Source: Gyromitra esculenta (Eukaryota > Ascomycota > Pezizomycetes > Pezizales > Discinaceae). Taken from it: a stretch of 64,000 bases of DNA. Below are positions 49,301-60,090 of this stretch, piece after piece (the first letter of the stretch is position 1; each line of letters opens with the position of its first letter). Location: positions 496,001 to 560,000 of the forward strand of contig JBCAML010000021.1 in NCBI GenBank assembly GCA_038503075.1, in the 5' to 3' direction. The position numbers were made by a program, and so were the translations under genes. The notes below the pieces were generated by a model. That model had not been told where the DNA came from and did no database searches. It saw only the letters and a program-made list of their open reading frames with translations.

Positions 49301-49532
49301 ATATCGTTTCCGGGCACTTTTAACCATTGATACATTACGACCCAAGCATGCACATAAGAAAACAGAAAAGGCATTCCGGCACTTCGCCGTTTTCCAACCC
49401 GTACTTCCAGCCATAATGGCAACGAGAACTCGTCAAAGACAATATCTCCACAAAACAGTCGGAAAAAAAAGGAAATCAAACGACTTCAGCCATCCCCAAT
49501 AAATTTTACCTTTAAAGCCTCAAGTAGAAAAC
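43395..49532. other. 6.1 kb gene-poor, AT-rich region
   Basis: No frame longer than 141 codons and none with a known motif. TACATGTA at 44854-44861. A 16-nt near-direct repeat with an inverted core is at 47035-47071 (see findings). Around 48170-48365 CCAACCCAAC-type runs occur. From 48080 to 48360 on the minus strand a hydrophobic frame could be a membrane tail but lacks start and family support. No coding gene can be supported. Confidence 0.5.
47042..47071. repeat. Inverted repeat, 9-bp arms
   Basis: CCGACTCGG (47042-47050) and its reverse complement CCGAGTCGG (47063-47071) are separated by 12 bases. Each arm also ends a copy of ATTCTATCCGA(C/G)TCGG, so the pair is both a near-direct 16-mer repeat and an inverted one. 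It could form a small hairpin, and is placed in a gene-poor zone with no evident gene end nearby. Confidence 0.75.
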
Positions 49533-50784
49533 CTATTCTTGTCCAGGGCTTCCCTGGTTGCTTCTCCTCATCTTTTCTGCCTCCAAATTTTCATAAAGCA
49601 AATAAAGCGCCTTTTCGTTACTGCCAGCAGTTCCCATAATTGTGAACATTCTCTCGCCGCTGTCGTCGTGAGGGGTTTTGGCAATGCTAATCTTCGCCCC
49701 AGAGGTCCTGCGGATGTCTTGAATCTTAACTCCACCACGGCCAATGATACACCCAACCATATCGGCAGGGATAGATATATTTTGAGTTTTAATTTCTTCA
49801 CCGTCCTCAGAGAACATTGGTTGGTTGGTAGAAGACGGAGATCCACGGTCAGAGGGACGAGTGGAGCCCGGGCCATCGTTGCGACGGTAGGAGTCCGAGA
49901 AGTCGGTCCCGTTCCCGGTACGAGCATAAGAGCGTGTGTTCCCACGCTCCTGGTATCTATCACCGCCCATACCGCCATTGCTAGATCTTAAGCGTCCCCC
50001 TCCTGTCCCTCCTCCTCCAGTGATCTCTCCGCCCTGGGCGCGAACCTCCGGGTTGTAAAGAATAGTTCCAGTACCTCGCTGCCAGTCGTCTACAAGACAT
50101 TTGCCAATCTCCCAAATGGCGAGACGGATGGCAGAAGAATCGCCTTGAACTTCAACGATACGTTCAGTAGATTGTGGGAGCATCTCTTTTTGGGCGACCA
50201 TGCGAGCGCCAGAGATATCTTGGATGAGTTTAATCTTGCCACCTGAGCGGCCAATGATGGTTCCCATCTGGTTGTGGGAAATAAGAAGACGAACGGCTAT
50301 GATGAGATGGCTATTAGCATACATAGCTTATCGTGAAGCAAATGCATCACAAGCGTGAGCAGGGAAGAACCAAGAACATACGATGTTGCCCAGTAGGTAC
50401 AGTGCTAGTGGTGCTAAGCGGACTGTCCAACAGAGTGGCAGCAACCATAGCATAGGCCCTTGCGACCCCCTCCAGTGCCCCGGTCACGGTAAGAACCCTG
50501 TCGTGAACCCCAGGTATAACCTTGCTCACACCAGCCTTAACACCAGTCTCATCCCTGAGATCAGCAACATTTTTCCCTGCCTTGCCGATGATGACGCCAG
50601 CTTCCTTCGAGGAAACTATGGCACGGAGAGTCAAGGGTGATTGGGCGTATTCTTCGTCGGTGCGGGCACCCTCATGTTCCTCGCCATCATGTTCGTCATT
50701 AACGTTAAGGTTTTGGAAAGAGCTCTCAAAGAGGGAATCATCGCCAGCGGTAGGGGCACCTTCGTGGGTGTCTTCGTTGGACAT
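49533..50784 (-). CDS. Triple KH-domain RNA-binding protein (Pbp2/Hek2/Rnc1 type)
   Basis: Two exons, 50784-50382 and 50296-49533, for 388 residues. The intron of 85 nt has GTATGT and ends CATAG; the join restores the conserved HPVRLLISHNQMGTIIGR. Three KH domains are visible with GxxG loops: GKAG (near residues 69-72), GRSG and GRGG. The third domain is C-terminal, followed by KALYLLYENLEAE. The spacer between the second and third domains is Gly/Arg/Ser-rich. Related proteins bind CU-rich mRNA and affect stability or localisation of stress-kinase and daughter-cell mRNAs. The N-terminus is acidic and Asp/Glu-rich. The upstream flank (50996-51300) has a very strong purine tract, which is pyrimidine on the coding strand. 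Confidence 0.9.
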
Positions 50785-53371
50785 GTTGATGTAGATTATT
50801 GGTGGGGATGTCTTTTCTGGAACTGTGGTGAGAGGATGTTTGTTTCGAGGTTTAGTAGGCGGGGCTGTGGGCTAGACACGGTCCAGACTCTTGATTGCTT
50901 TTGGGGATGGTGGTGGTGGGGGTGTGATGGTAGTGTGGTAGCAGAAGCTAAGGATCTAACGGTGGTGTGGGGTGAGTAGTGGGGTGTAGGCGCGGGGAAG
51001 GCACGAAAGAGAAGAAGTGGGTGGGTGGATGGGTGGTGGAGGGAGGGAGGGAAGATGGGGAGGGATAGGTGGGGGGAAGGGAGGGAGAAGAGGGGGATGG
51101 CGGGGTGAGAGCGAAGATCGAGATAATGGGGGAGGGAGAGGAGGAGGATGAGATAATGGGGGAGGAGGGGGAGGAGGATGAGAAGAGAGGAGGGGAGGAG
51201 GAGGAAGGGGGAGCAAGGGAAGAAAGAAAGAAACCCAGGAAGGAAGATGGCCGAGCAAGTGGTTGGCAGGCGAGAAAGAGAAGAGAAGTGAAAAAAAAAG
51301 AACTGCAACACCACTGCCACCGCTAACTACCCACCACACCTGCTCACGACGACGACAAGGGCTTCGCTTAGTGGGTTCGTAAAACATACGGACCAATAAC
51401 AGTCCCTGCGCATGCTTAGTTAATCGACACTTGCTACCAACACAGTTGCTATCCAGACGAATCTTCGTCATCTCCAACTCAAAGGCACAGCTAAGACGAG
51501 GACCGCAGGATGGTCCAGGCAACTCTCAAACACCATAGGTCGATTCCTGGGAACGCCTGCATACCTTCCACAGGAACGAGAGTTGATGCACATCTATCCA
51601 TCCTAGACTTCAAACCCCCATTGTGCGTATAGGATGCCTTGTTGCGTTCCGCATCCGTCTCTGTCGATGTCTCGGGAATCACCTGATGCACGCCCTCCTC
51701 GCTCGCCTTCGATGCGTAGCTTCAAGCGATTGTAGTTTCCAGCCTTTGTTCTTAAGCTCGGGGTGAAAATAAAGCTACCAGCGACATGCAACGCCGGTGT
51801 AGATCAGGATCGGCTTAAGGAAAAAGCGAGATCTCGAATAAATAAATAAAAAAACGCTCTAGCCTAACTTTACTCGCTCTATCAGATCCAAACCAGATCG
51901 TGTTTCAGAAATCGCTCTACGAAGTGCGACCTCATTACAATCGAGATCTGGAAAGAGGAAGATATCACAAAAAAAGATGGATCCAGGCGCCCTCTCCCCT
52001 CTTCCTACAGATGGAAATGATCTGCAAGAATCACAACTGGTGCAGTTCGTGCCTACAGATTCATCTCAAAACTCCACCCTTTCACTCCGCGGGCGAAAAT
52101 CTCGACTGCAATTGGGTTTCCCGAATAAAGGGTTATCGGGCAGCTGAAGTGGAGATTACCCCAGTTGCGGAACCATGCATTGTCTTTTTCCCGTATTCCA
52201 CAGCACGGATTTGGAGAATTTCCTCCACTGGATCTCTTGCAATTGGTCTTCCAGAGTGGGTCCGCTGGGATGGTCGGTTCCCTGGAGATAAACCTTGTCA
52301 CAAAAAAAAAAAAGACGTTGGGCCGTCGTTGACTCGTTGGCACAAATTTATGTTGAATGTCATCGCATACCGTCGACAGGCGCGCACATGTGTGTTTTTG
52401 GTGCATATTAATTATTTTTTGCCAATGATACAACGTGCCAAAACGGCACGGAAGGCCGACACGTCGTTGGAAATGTGCTTGCGCTGAAGCAGCTGAGTGC
52501 CGAGCCTCCATCGAAGACGTTGCATGTCTCTCTTTAAACCTCCGATTCCTACTTAAGCTTTCCTTGTCTCAATCGGCACCGGCCGTAGTAACTCGGCCCG
52601 ATTACTCAATCCCTCCCCGCGGACCTGCATGCGATCTTTTTTCAGGATTTGGAAATGGTTCTTATCTTCAGGATCTTAAAACGGCGGCCTTTCATCCGAG
52701 GACCTGGCTATCAGCAGGAAGCGTGCTTATTGTGAGGAACACCTAGGCCTGCTGCCAAATTCAAGTTCACGGTGGTAGACGGCAAAGCTCAAAGGCACGC
52801 GAACGGCAGGATGCCCACGTAGACAGACTCGGGTCAACGCGGAAGGCCTCAGGCAATATGTCGTTGGAGAGGAAACCAAACGAAATTTGCAATAGGAGGA
52901 ATGAGTTCGTCTGCTGGGCCTGAAAGAATCGGCGATTGAAGCACTGACCCGGCTGCTCTCTGCAATAGAGAGGTATTTAATATTCTCGTACTCACACACT
53001 GCAGTATAATGACAAATGTCGAGAAGGAAGAAGAACAGAAGCGGGCCTCAATATTTAGCTGTAACCACGGCAGTAACGTAAGCATGCATAGACATGGCCA
53101 TTGTATAGCCAGGTTCGGCCGCTGCCGCATCCGGATTTCGTCATCCATTTACACCAATTCCAAATACCCGGCAAAGTGTTTCCCCCCACCTGACATCACC
53201 ACTCAAATCTCCCATTGTTCATTATTCATCACCACATCTAACATATATACCCCTCTCCACGTCCTGAAGGCCAGTCCAGCAGCAAGCATTGCCGCTTGAC
53301 CCTCTTCTACTACCCAGTCAATCAAAATAGCTTTTTTACTCCGCCGTTTCTTCGGAACCTCGCAGCCCACT
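50785..53371. promoter_or_regulatory. Divergent upstream region of the KH gene and glutaredoxin
   Basis: Between 50996 and 51300 is a polypurine tract (GGGAGGGA, GAGGAGGA runs), almost free of pyrimidines, upstream of the minus-strand KH gene, so it is a polypyrimidine leader on the coding strand. A 195-codon open frame at 51900-52487 lies further right with no recognisable motif and begins at a GTG. It is not called as a gene. The last 370 bases before the glutaredoxin start show no open frame continuous with it (an in-frame stop lies 25 codons upstream). Confidence 0.5.
50996..51300. repeat. Polypurine/polypyrimidine tract
   Basis: About 300 bases with almost only A and G on the plus strand (GGGAGGGAGG, GAGGAGGA runs). 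It lies 200 bases upstream of the KH gene start, on whose coding strand it is C/T-rich. Such mirror-like tracts can adopt triplex structure; here it is probably promoter or leader sequence. Confidence 0.7.
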
Positions 53372-53852
<481 letters not shown>

Positions 53853-54163
53853 AGGATGGAGGATATAGGCCATGGTAATAAGAGGGGGTATTGGGATGGA
53901 AAGGCTGGTTGTGGCTGTGGGTTGTTATTTAGGTTGTTGAAACAGCGGCTACTCGGTCGAAGCACTTGTCCAGTTTCCAGTGTTTAATTAATTACCCATT
54001 AGATATGGCTACCACGATATCCATGAATTGCAGATCCAGATCCAGTTGTATTTCCGTGTGCTTTTTCCCTTTTGTTTGTTTTTCGCTTCGTAGGCTTGAT
54101 GTCGATGGAATATCATACAGAGACATCAATATCCGTGCAAACACTCACCATCTCCACAGTCCT
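53853..54163. other. Short convergent gap
   Basis: This 311-base tail-to-tail spacer lies between the glutaredoxin stop and the Aim18-like stop. Only short open frames are present. No gene or repeat stands out. Confidence 0.6.
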
Positions 54164-55392
54164 CTATGCCATGGTCGAGCCAACAGTCCCAATAGGTCTC
54201 TCCGCCAGTCCCATCAATCCTTCAATAACGCTCTTTCTCGCGGGCTCACTTGCAACCTTTGCCCCTGCAAGATAGCATAGCCATAGCGCAGTGCTCAATC
54301 TCTTGTCTTCCACCTTCCCCAGCAGCTGCACTTCCTTCTTCTCCCCCTGACCACCAACCTTCCCATCATTCCTCCCAGACCCATCATAGAAACACTTTAG
54401 CCCACCAGACGCATCCCTCACAAGTAAGAGCGCCTTCTGCTTGGGCACTGTCTTCTTCTGTCCAAACGCAGCCTTGAAATGCGTCAAAGAGGTCGAAAAC
54501 GCATCATCATCATACAACGGCGATTTCGACGAACGAGCCTGAATCCCACGAACCCACCCATCCCTTAAATGCTGATAATCTACCGTCCTCCCCCGTCCCC
54601 ATTAGCCCACTCCCTTCCCTTCCCCCACCCTTCCCCCTCCCACCACCACCACCACCTCTCCTTCTCTCTCAATATATATAACATAAACATACCTGTATTC
54701 CTAGTCGGCACAATCCTCAACAAGCTCCTCACTCCGCAATCCCTCAGCAGGTCTTCAAAAAACCTCTCCCCTTCCACCGGATCACTTAGTAGGCGCCTCA
54801 GCTCCTCGCGCTCACTCTGCGTCGCCGCGCTCGCCGTCGGATGCACCCGGCGCACCAACGCCGCCTGCAGGCGCGCCAGGTCGTCGGCCGCGATATACAC
54901 CCCGACTACGTACACCTCGATGCTCAGAAAACTCACCGTCCGGATCCCCAGCCCGATAAGCGCGTACTCTGTATCCTGCTCCTCCTCCTGCTCCTCCTCC
55001 TCCCCCGCCGCCACCAGCAGTGTCTTGGGGAACGCAGGCACGCTGGTGGTGCCGCTGGGGACGAGCTCGACGCCGGCTGCCTTCTCGGCGCGGGTGGAGA
55101 GGATGACGGGGGTCCCGGGGGTTATGGGCGGGGTGGTGCTGGACGCGGGGAGGGACTCGGCTTGGATCTGGATGGTGTGCGTGATGATCCAGATGGCGCT
55201 CATGGACAGAATGCATCCGAATGTAAGGACTGCTTGACGGCGCTTGGCTGCTGCGGCTTCGGCGCGCTTTTCGGCGGCGGTGATGATGCGGGTGGTGTGG
55301 CGGGCGGGCGGGCGGATGGTTGTGAGTGTGCGCTGGGTAAGCGGGCGGAGGGTGCGCGGGATTGAACCGCGGAGGAGGCGGGCGGTGAACAT
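54164..55392 (-). CDS. AIM18: Aim18/Aim46-like mitochondrial protein, chalcone-isomerase fold
   Basis: Two exons, 55392-54693 and 54579-54164, for 371 residues. The 113-nt intron joins RIVPTRNT to DYQHLRDGWVRGI in frame. The N-terminus is rich in Arg and has almost no acidic residue, as in a matrix presequence, followed by a membrane segment (LTFGCILSMSAIWIITHTI), which would place the protein in the inner membrane. The core has FLSIEVYVVGVYIA, the chalcone-isomerase-like signature strand, and the C-terminal SLTHFKAAF...ALLLVRDASGGL. Fungal members lack evident isomerase activity; the yeast mutant shows altered mitochondrial inheritance. The AT hypothesis of ligand binding is open. An acidic EEEEQEEEQDTE stretch is unusual. 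Confidence 0.88.
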
Positions 55393-55852
55393 TTTTTTGG
55401 TTATTTGGGGGGGGGGTGGGAGGAGGTGGTGGAGGAGGATTGATGGAGGTGGGGAAGAGGGTTGGTGCTTGGCGTACGTCGTATGATACCGGAGATGCAG
55501 GGGGCCGAGGTTGGCGGTCTCATAGTTAATCCGGTACAGCGGCTTCTTTAAGGGGATGGAGATATAATATTCATTATGGCTTCTGTATGCTTTTATGGGA
55601 TCTCTGATCCGTGATTTATGGACAGTACTTTTGTTCTCCTTTCCGGAAACACACCCGTGAAACCCTTCTATCATATAAAAACCAGTGAATCGCAGCAAAA
55701 CACACATCTCGAATCCTCAAACCCCGGATTAAAAGGCCGTAAAAGAGTAAAACAAAAAACAAAAAACAAAAAACAAAACGCGAATTACGCACGCTATAAA
55801 AGCGTCCTTGGTGCTATAAAACCCATATGCCATCACTCACCCCAAGGATCGT
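55393..55852. promoter_or_regulatory. Upstream region of the Aim18-like gene
   Basis: This 460-base stretch lies between the Aim18-like start and the 3' end of the BAG gene. On the coding strand a C-rich leader (about 55400-55445) precedes the start. A (CAAAAAA)n run, AAAACAAAAAAC repeats, lies at 55755-55785. No gene. Confidence 0.5.
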
Positions 55853-57124
55853 TTAATCAAGATCAAAATCCTCCTGTGTCTGCTCCTTCAGCACCTGATC
55901 CAGTCCATCCAGAATCTTCTGGATATCCTTCACAACGCCCTTCCGCTTTACCCTCACATCGGGATCACCACTCTCGACCGAATCCAGCTTCAGCAACTCC
56001 CCCATCATAGTCTCCGACAGCCTCCTATGAGCATCTGCCCTCTTTACCGGATCTGCCGGCGGGTTGTTCGTAAACTCCTCAACCAGCGGCACCAAATTAA
56101 CCACAATCCCATCCCACACAGCCTCAATTTTCTCCATCGGCGAAAGCACCCTCTTCACGGTTGCCTCTGGCTCCGGTGTTCCAGGAGCCGTAGCAGCCTT
56201 CTTCCCGCTCTTCTTCTTCTTCTTCTTCGACTTGGTCGCCGAGTCGCTCGCCGGATCCGAGGACGCGGGTGCCGTGGAGCCCATCAGGAGGATTCGCGCG
56301 CCGTGGCTAATCCCCAGCGACCTCAGCGTTGCCGAATTGTCCTTCAAATTCTTTCCCGCGCAGATGAGGGAGATGCGGCCAGGGTCGACATTGGTGATTT
56401 TGCTGCACTCGTCCCGGACGCCGCCGACGGTCACGGCTCCGCCGTTGACGGCGTCCACGGGGTATTTCAGCATGAATTCACGCTGGCCGTGCTTCACAGT
56501 TATGTAGTCCTCTGGCCGGGCTGGGTCTGGGTCGACTTCGCCGGCGATGTGGGGGATCAGGCGGTCGGTTACGATGTACCCGTCCTGGGCGGGCCCCTGT
56601 GGGCGGCCGAAGAAGCGCCGCATCATGACTGCGAGGGTGGAGACGATGCCGAGGGAGACGAGGATGTGGGGGAGGATCTCGGGGAGGGATTTGGGAGGGG
56701 TTGAGGGGAAGATGGCGAGCTGGAGGGAGGCGAGGAGGCCGTCGAGGGAGGCGATGTAGGGCGTGATGTGATCCAGATAGGGATCGAGGAATTCGGGGAA
56801 GGAGATGGAGGAAGCCAGCTTGGTGGTGGTGAGGTGTGCTGATAGGGGATTGGGCTGTGGGAGAGGAGTGTGATTCGTGGACGTGGGTGGTGATGGTGGT
56901 GGTGTGGTGGTGGTGGTGGTGGTGGTGAGTGACGGCGGAGCAGGAAAAGCTTCAATGCGGAAGAACAGGAAAGGTGTTTTCTTCGTGCTGGCTTGGCCTG
57001 CCGGCGGTGCAACGCCAGATCTCGCGCACCCAGGATCGCTGCACTCGATACATGCAAGTCTCCGCCGCTGCTCTGCACGCTGCTGCTCTGCCAGAGCCCG
57101 GGCACAGAGACCACGCTTCTGCAT
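55853..57124 (-). CDS. BAG-domain Hsp70 co-chaperone with ubiquitin-like region, membrane anchored; start uncertain
   Basis: The reading frame runs continuously on the minus strand from about 57124 to the stop at 55853, about 423 residues from the ATG chosen. The N-terminal 100 residues are low-complexity and not family-like, so the true start may lie in an exon further in. The conserved part begins with SFPEFLDPYL, then a membrane segment (LPHILVSLGIVSTLAVMM), a ubiquitin-like region (REFMLKYPVDA, VGGVRDEC, ICAGKNLKDNSATLRSLGI), a Lys-rich linker and a C-terminal BAG domain (MEKIEAVWDGIVVNLVPLVEEFTNNP, ending in IQKILDGLDQVL). BAG domains release ADP from Hsp70; the ubiquitin-like part links to the proteasome. 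Relatives are S. pombe Bag101/Bag102, where the anchor places the protein at the ER or nuclear envelope. Confidence 0.8.
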   Translation of the reverse strand: MQKRGLCARALAEQQRAEQRRRLACIECSDPGCARSGVAPPAGQASTKKTPFLFFRIEAFPAPPSLTTTTTTTTPPPSPPTSTNHTPLPQPNPLSAHLTTTKLASSISFPEFLDPYLDHITPYIASLDGLLASLQLAIFPSTPPKSLPEILPHILVSLGIVSTLAVMMRRFFGRPQGPAQDGYIVTDRLIPHIAGEVDPDPARPEDYITVKHGQREFMLKYPVDAVNGGAVTVGGVRDECSKITNVDPGRISLICAGKNLKDNSATLRSLGISHGARILLMGSTAPASSDPASDSATKSKKKKKKSGKKAATAPGTPEPEATVKRVLSPMEKIEAVWDGIVVNLVPLVEEFTNNPPADPVKRADAHRRLSETMMGELLKLDSVESGDPDVRVKRKGVVKDIQKILDGLDQVLKEQTQEDFDLD

Positions 57125-57160
57125 CTCCACCCCAGCATCGCGGTCCCCGATCACCGCCTG

Positions 57161-57220
57161 CAGACAGACAGCAGACAGCAGACAGCAGACAGCAGACAGC
57201 AGACAGCAGCAGACAGACAG
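57161..57220. repeat. (GACAGCA)n minisatellite
   Basis: A 7-bp unit GACAGCA is repeated about seven times, with shortened units at either end. It lies upstream of the BAG gene start chosen, and could be inside its leader or first intron. Confidence 0.85.
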
Positions 57221-57341
57221 TTGATGGTGGAGTTGACCCGATTGGCGAACAGGTAAATGATAGTACTGCAGCAAACAGCGACCACAGCGACAGTCGAGAA
57301 AGAGAACGACGATGATGAGACTAATCAAATTTATTCCAAGA

Positions 57342-57392
57342 CAAAACCTATATACAAACAAAACCTATATACAAACAAAACCTATATACAAA
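57342..57392. repeat. 17-bp tandem repeat, three copies
   Basis: The unit CAAAACCTATATACAAA is repeated three times without change, followed by a partial copy and an AAAAC-rich tail to about 57415. Upstream of the BAG gene. Confidence 0.9.
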
Positions 57393-58198
57393 CAAAACAA
57401 AAAACAAAAAACAAAAGCTATGTTGTACTTTCCAAAATCCCCGAGCCGTCCCAGCCGAAGCCTGAAGCTCGAAGACCTCGCTGGAGTGAGTATCTTTGAT
57501 GGTCCTCTACCTCTGGATTCCCAGAGCACACAGCCCGCATAATTAAATGAAGGCCATGGTTGCCGGGAGGAGCTCTCTGTCTCCTCCTCGAGGTTTGTTG
57601 TAACTGCCAATTCCCACTTTGTCCCGCCCAATTTTGTTCCGATGCCCACTTTTGTTCCGATGCCCATATTTTTGGATGTTGAGAGCTTTTTTTTGTTGTT
57701 TTTCTGCTCTTTCTTTTTTTTTTTAATTATTATTATTATTCTTTTTTAATTCTTTTATTCTTTTTTGTTTTATATTCTTTTTTTTTTGTTCTATATCTTT
57801 TTTTTTTTTTGTATTATTCTTTTTTACTCTCTTTTTTCTTTTTTAAATCTCCCCCAGATGCCCAATTTTTTTTGGAATGATTCCGTTATTTTTATCCGCT
57901 CACACTGGAGAAGTGTGAAGAAGATGATGAAGGAAGAGAGTTGGTTTGGGGGGGAAGAGGAGGAATATATACTGTTCAGAGCCTTGGCCCCAAGCTTTTT
58001 TTTGGCCGACAGTTTTCGCCGACAGGGCCTTTGTCTAGAATATTCGGTGGGCTATGGCGCCCGGCCGTGGTGGTGCGTGCTGTATGTAATTGATGGCGGG
58101 GTGGGGTGGTGGTGATAGATAGAATGGTGGTGGTGATAGAATGGTGCTGCGCGTTATGGTGCGCAGCAAAAACGGATGGAGACGAGTTGGGAGATAGC

Positions 58199-59142
58199 TA
58201 CATGTATGGGACACCTCGCTGGTTAGGAGGGCGGTACGGTGACAACGAAGAAATATATATTCTATCCCACCTCTACACTATTGTCTTATACTGATGATAT
58301 TTCCCTGGTCTCAACGGGGGTTATTTATTTATTTATTATTTCACTCGGCACTCTCAACGAGGCCGGGTTGATTCGCATATACCAGAACTTTTATTATGAC
58401 TACATGTATTTTACTCTACTCGTACCGATGTAAGATCTATTGCTCTAATTCAATACTCTCGCTGAACACTCCTTTGCTCTTAAGCTTCCTGCTCTCCCCC
58501 CTCTTCGAATAAAACCCCAGTGGGATGAGAGCGGGCGTTTGATATACCGTAGCTATGAGAAATAGGTTATATGTAGTTATACATCTAACATACACGTACA
58601 CGTACAAAGACACACCGCAAAAAAAACTATTGTTACTCTTATACGTTTCCGGAGGGGTGTTCCCCAGCTATTAGTTCGGTTTAATGATTCTGGCTTAGGC
58701 TTACAGGATCCAAGTTACATGTAGTTTTTAGCTGAAAGTATTTCATTCGCAGGAGGTGAGTCTTCGTAGAAGACTGCAGGTAGCTGCTTTTTCTAAGGCG
58801 TACTCATTGCAGAAGGTTTCGGGACCATGATATGCTACGGTATGGTATGCCGAATGTACCCTCTCTACATGTATCTTCCGTGGCGTGGAGGAGGTATTCC
58901 CAGAAACCTATATGTGTCTCACACCATCAGAAGATGGAATAACGGCGATTTAGGGGGGTTACGTTTTTGCTCTCTTGCCCTTCTTTCTGACGGACCTCGA
59001 CTGAGACACCCAGCTCTAGAAAACAGATTTCACCTCGCACCGTTCCAAAGACACAGGAAGAAACCTCGGCGTAGAAAATGACAACAGCCCGTAGATTCGA
59101 TCGAGATAAATACAACATACAGGACCATCAATACTACATGTA
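58199..59142. repeat. Densest cluster of TACATGTA palindromes (five)
   Basis: Copies at 58199, 58401, 58716, 58866 and 59135, in under 1 kb and far from any assigned gene. This argues against a role solely as a gene promoter site. Confidence 0.8.
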
Positions 59143-59449
59143 CCCTCCACCACCTCCCATCAACAATAAGATATCATCTCCAAAATATTTCAATACCGTT
59201 TCGGCCACCATCAACTATTCAAACAAAACCCCACCAATAAAATACCATTTTCAGAACATCTCAACATCGTCCACGCTGCCATCAATCATTCGGGCAAATC
59301 CCCACCAATAGCAGTACTTCTGTCCCCCATCAATTATCTCGAGCAGTCAGTTTCAAGCATATCATGCTCCATGTTACACTCAAACTTAACCCCGCTAACA
59401 AAACACTTCAACCCCCCACCATTCACTTTGGCCGCAAACGTCGGTTCGA

Positions 59450-59710
59450 ATCATCTCGATATGCAAGTCCTTTCATCACTGCCAATACCGGTTTCAATCG
59501 TTGAGTCGTGCGGCCCTCTCCATCGCCGCCAGTACCAATTCGAACCATTTCAACGAGCTGTGGATCTTGTTAGCATCAGTCTCAGTCGTCGTAATGAGTC
59601 ATGCAAGCGTTTCCATCACCGCCAACACCAGATTAAATCATCTCAATGAGCCATGCGGCCATTCCGTCGCCGTCAACACCTGTCTTATCCACCTTGATAA
59701 GCCTTGTAAA
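59450..59710. repeat. Diverged tandem repeat, about 53-bp unit
   Basis: Units share GAGTCATGCGGCC, then a CATCGCCGCCAACACC-like block and an AATCATCTCAATGAG end. Copies begin near 59501, 59593 and 59646, and a weaker one near 59460. Spacing is not constant. Open frames within it are repeats, not conserved domains. Confidence 0.65.
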
Positions 59711-59814
59711 CCCCATCTTCTCTGTCAATATCGATACTAATCATATCATACACAGTTCCACGCCATATCTCTTCCTAAGCACACCTTTCTTTCTGAATAC
59801 AATTAGTGGCAAAA

Positions 59815-60090
59815 CATCGGTCGAATCTTACTAACGGAGACGAGGTTTAGGTGACCATCGAGAACAACGTCTTTCAAATATTGCAGTCAATGGAGCAGCA
59901 TCGGTTGAATCCTACTAATGGAGACGAGGTTTAGGTGACTATCGAGAACAGCGACTTTTGAATGTGTAGTTAGTTGCAAAGCATCGGTCAAATCCTACTA
60001 ATGGAGATGAGGTTTAGTATCGAGAACAGCGTCATTCGAATAGTACATCAAGCGGTAGTTGAATCCTGCTAATAGATGACGATGCTCTAG
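59815..60090. repeat. Diverged tandem repeat, about 84-bp unit
   Basis: Three copies starting CATCGG at 59815, 59899 and 59982 share GAATCCTACTAATGGAGA and GAGGTTTAGGTGA, and ATCGAGAACAGCG. A fourth, shorter, starts near 60053. Identity falls from left to right. No clear coding potential. Confidence 0.85.

Noticed and set aside
51900..52487. 195-codon plus-strand open frame (and a 152-codon overlapping minus frame)
   Set aside because: Starts at GTG, no motif, overlapped by an equally long frame on the other strand; no splice pattern. It remains the best candidate for an unrecognised gene in that gap.
59441..59470. GGTTCGAATC, like a tRNA B box
   Set aside because: No matching A box or cloverleaf was found and it sits in the tandem-repeat zone. 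No other position gave a convincing tRNA.
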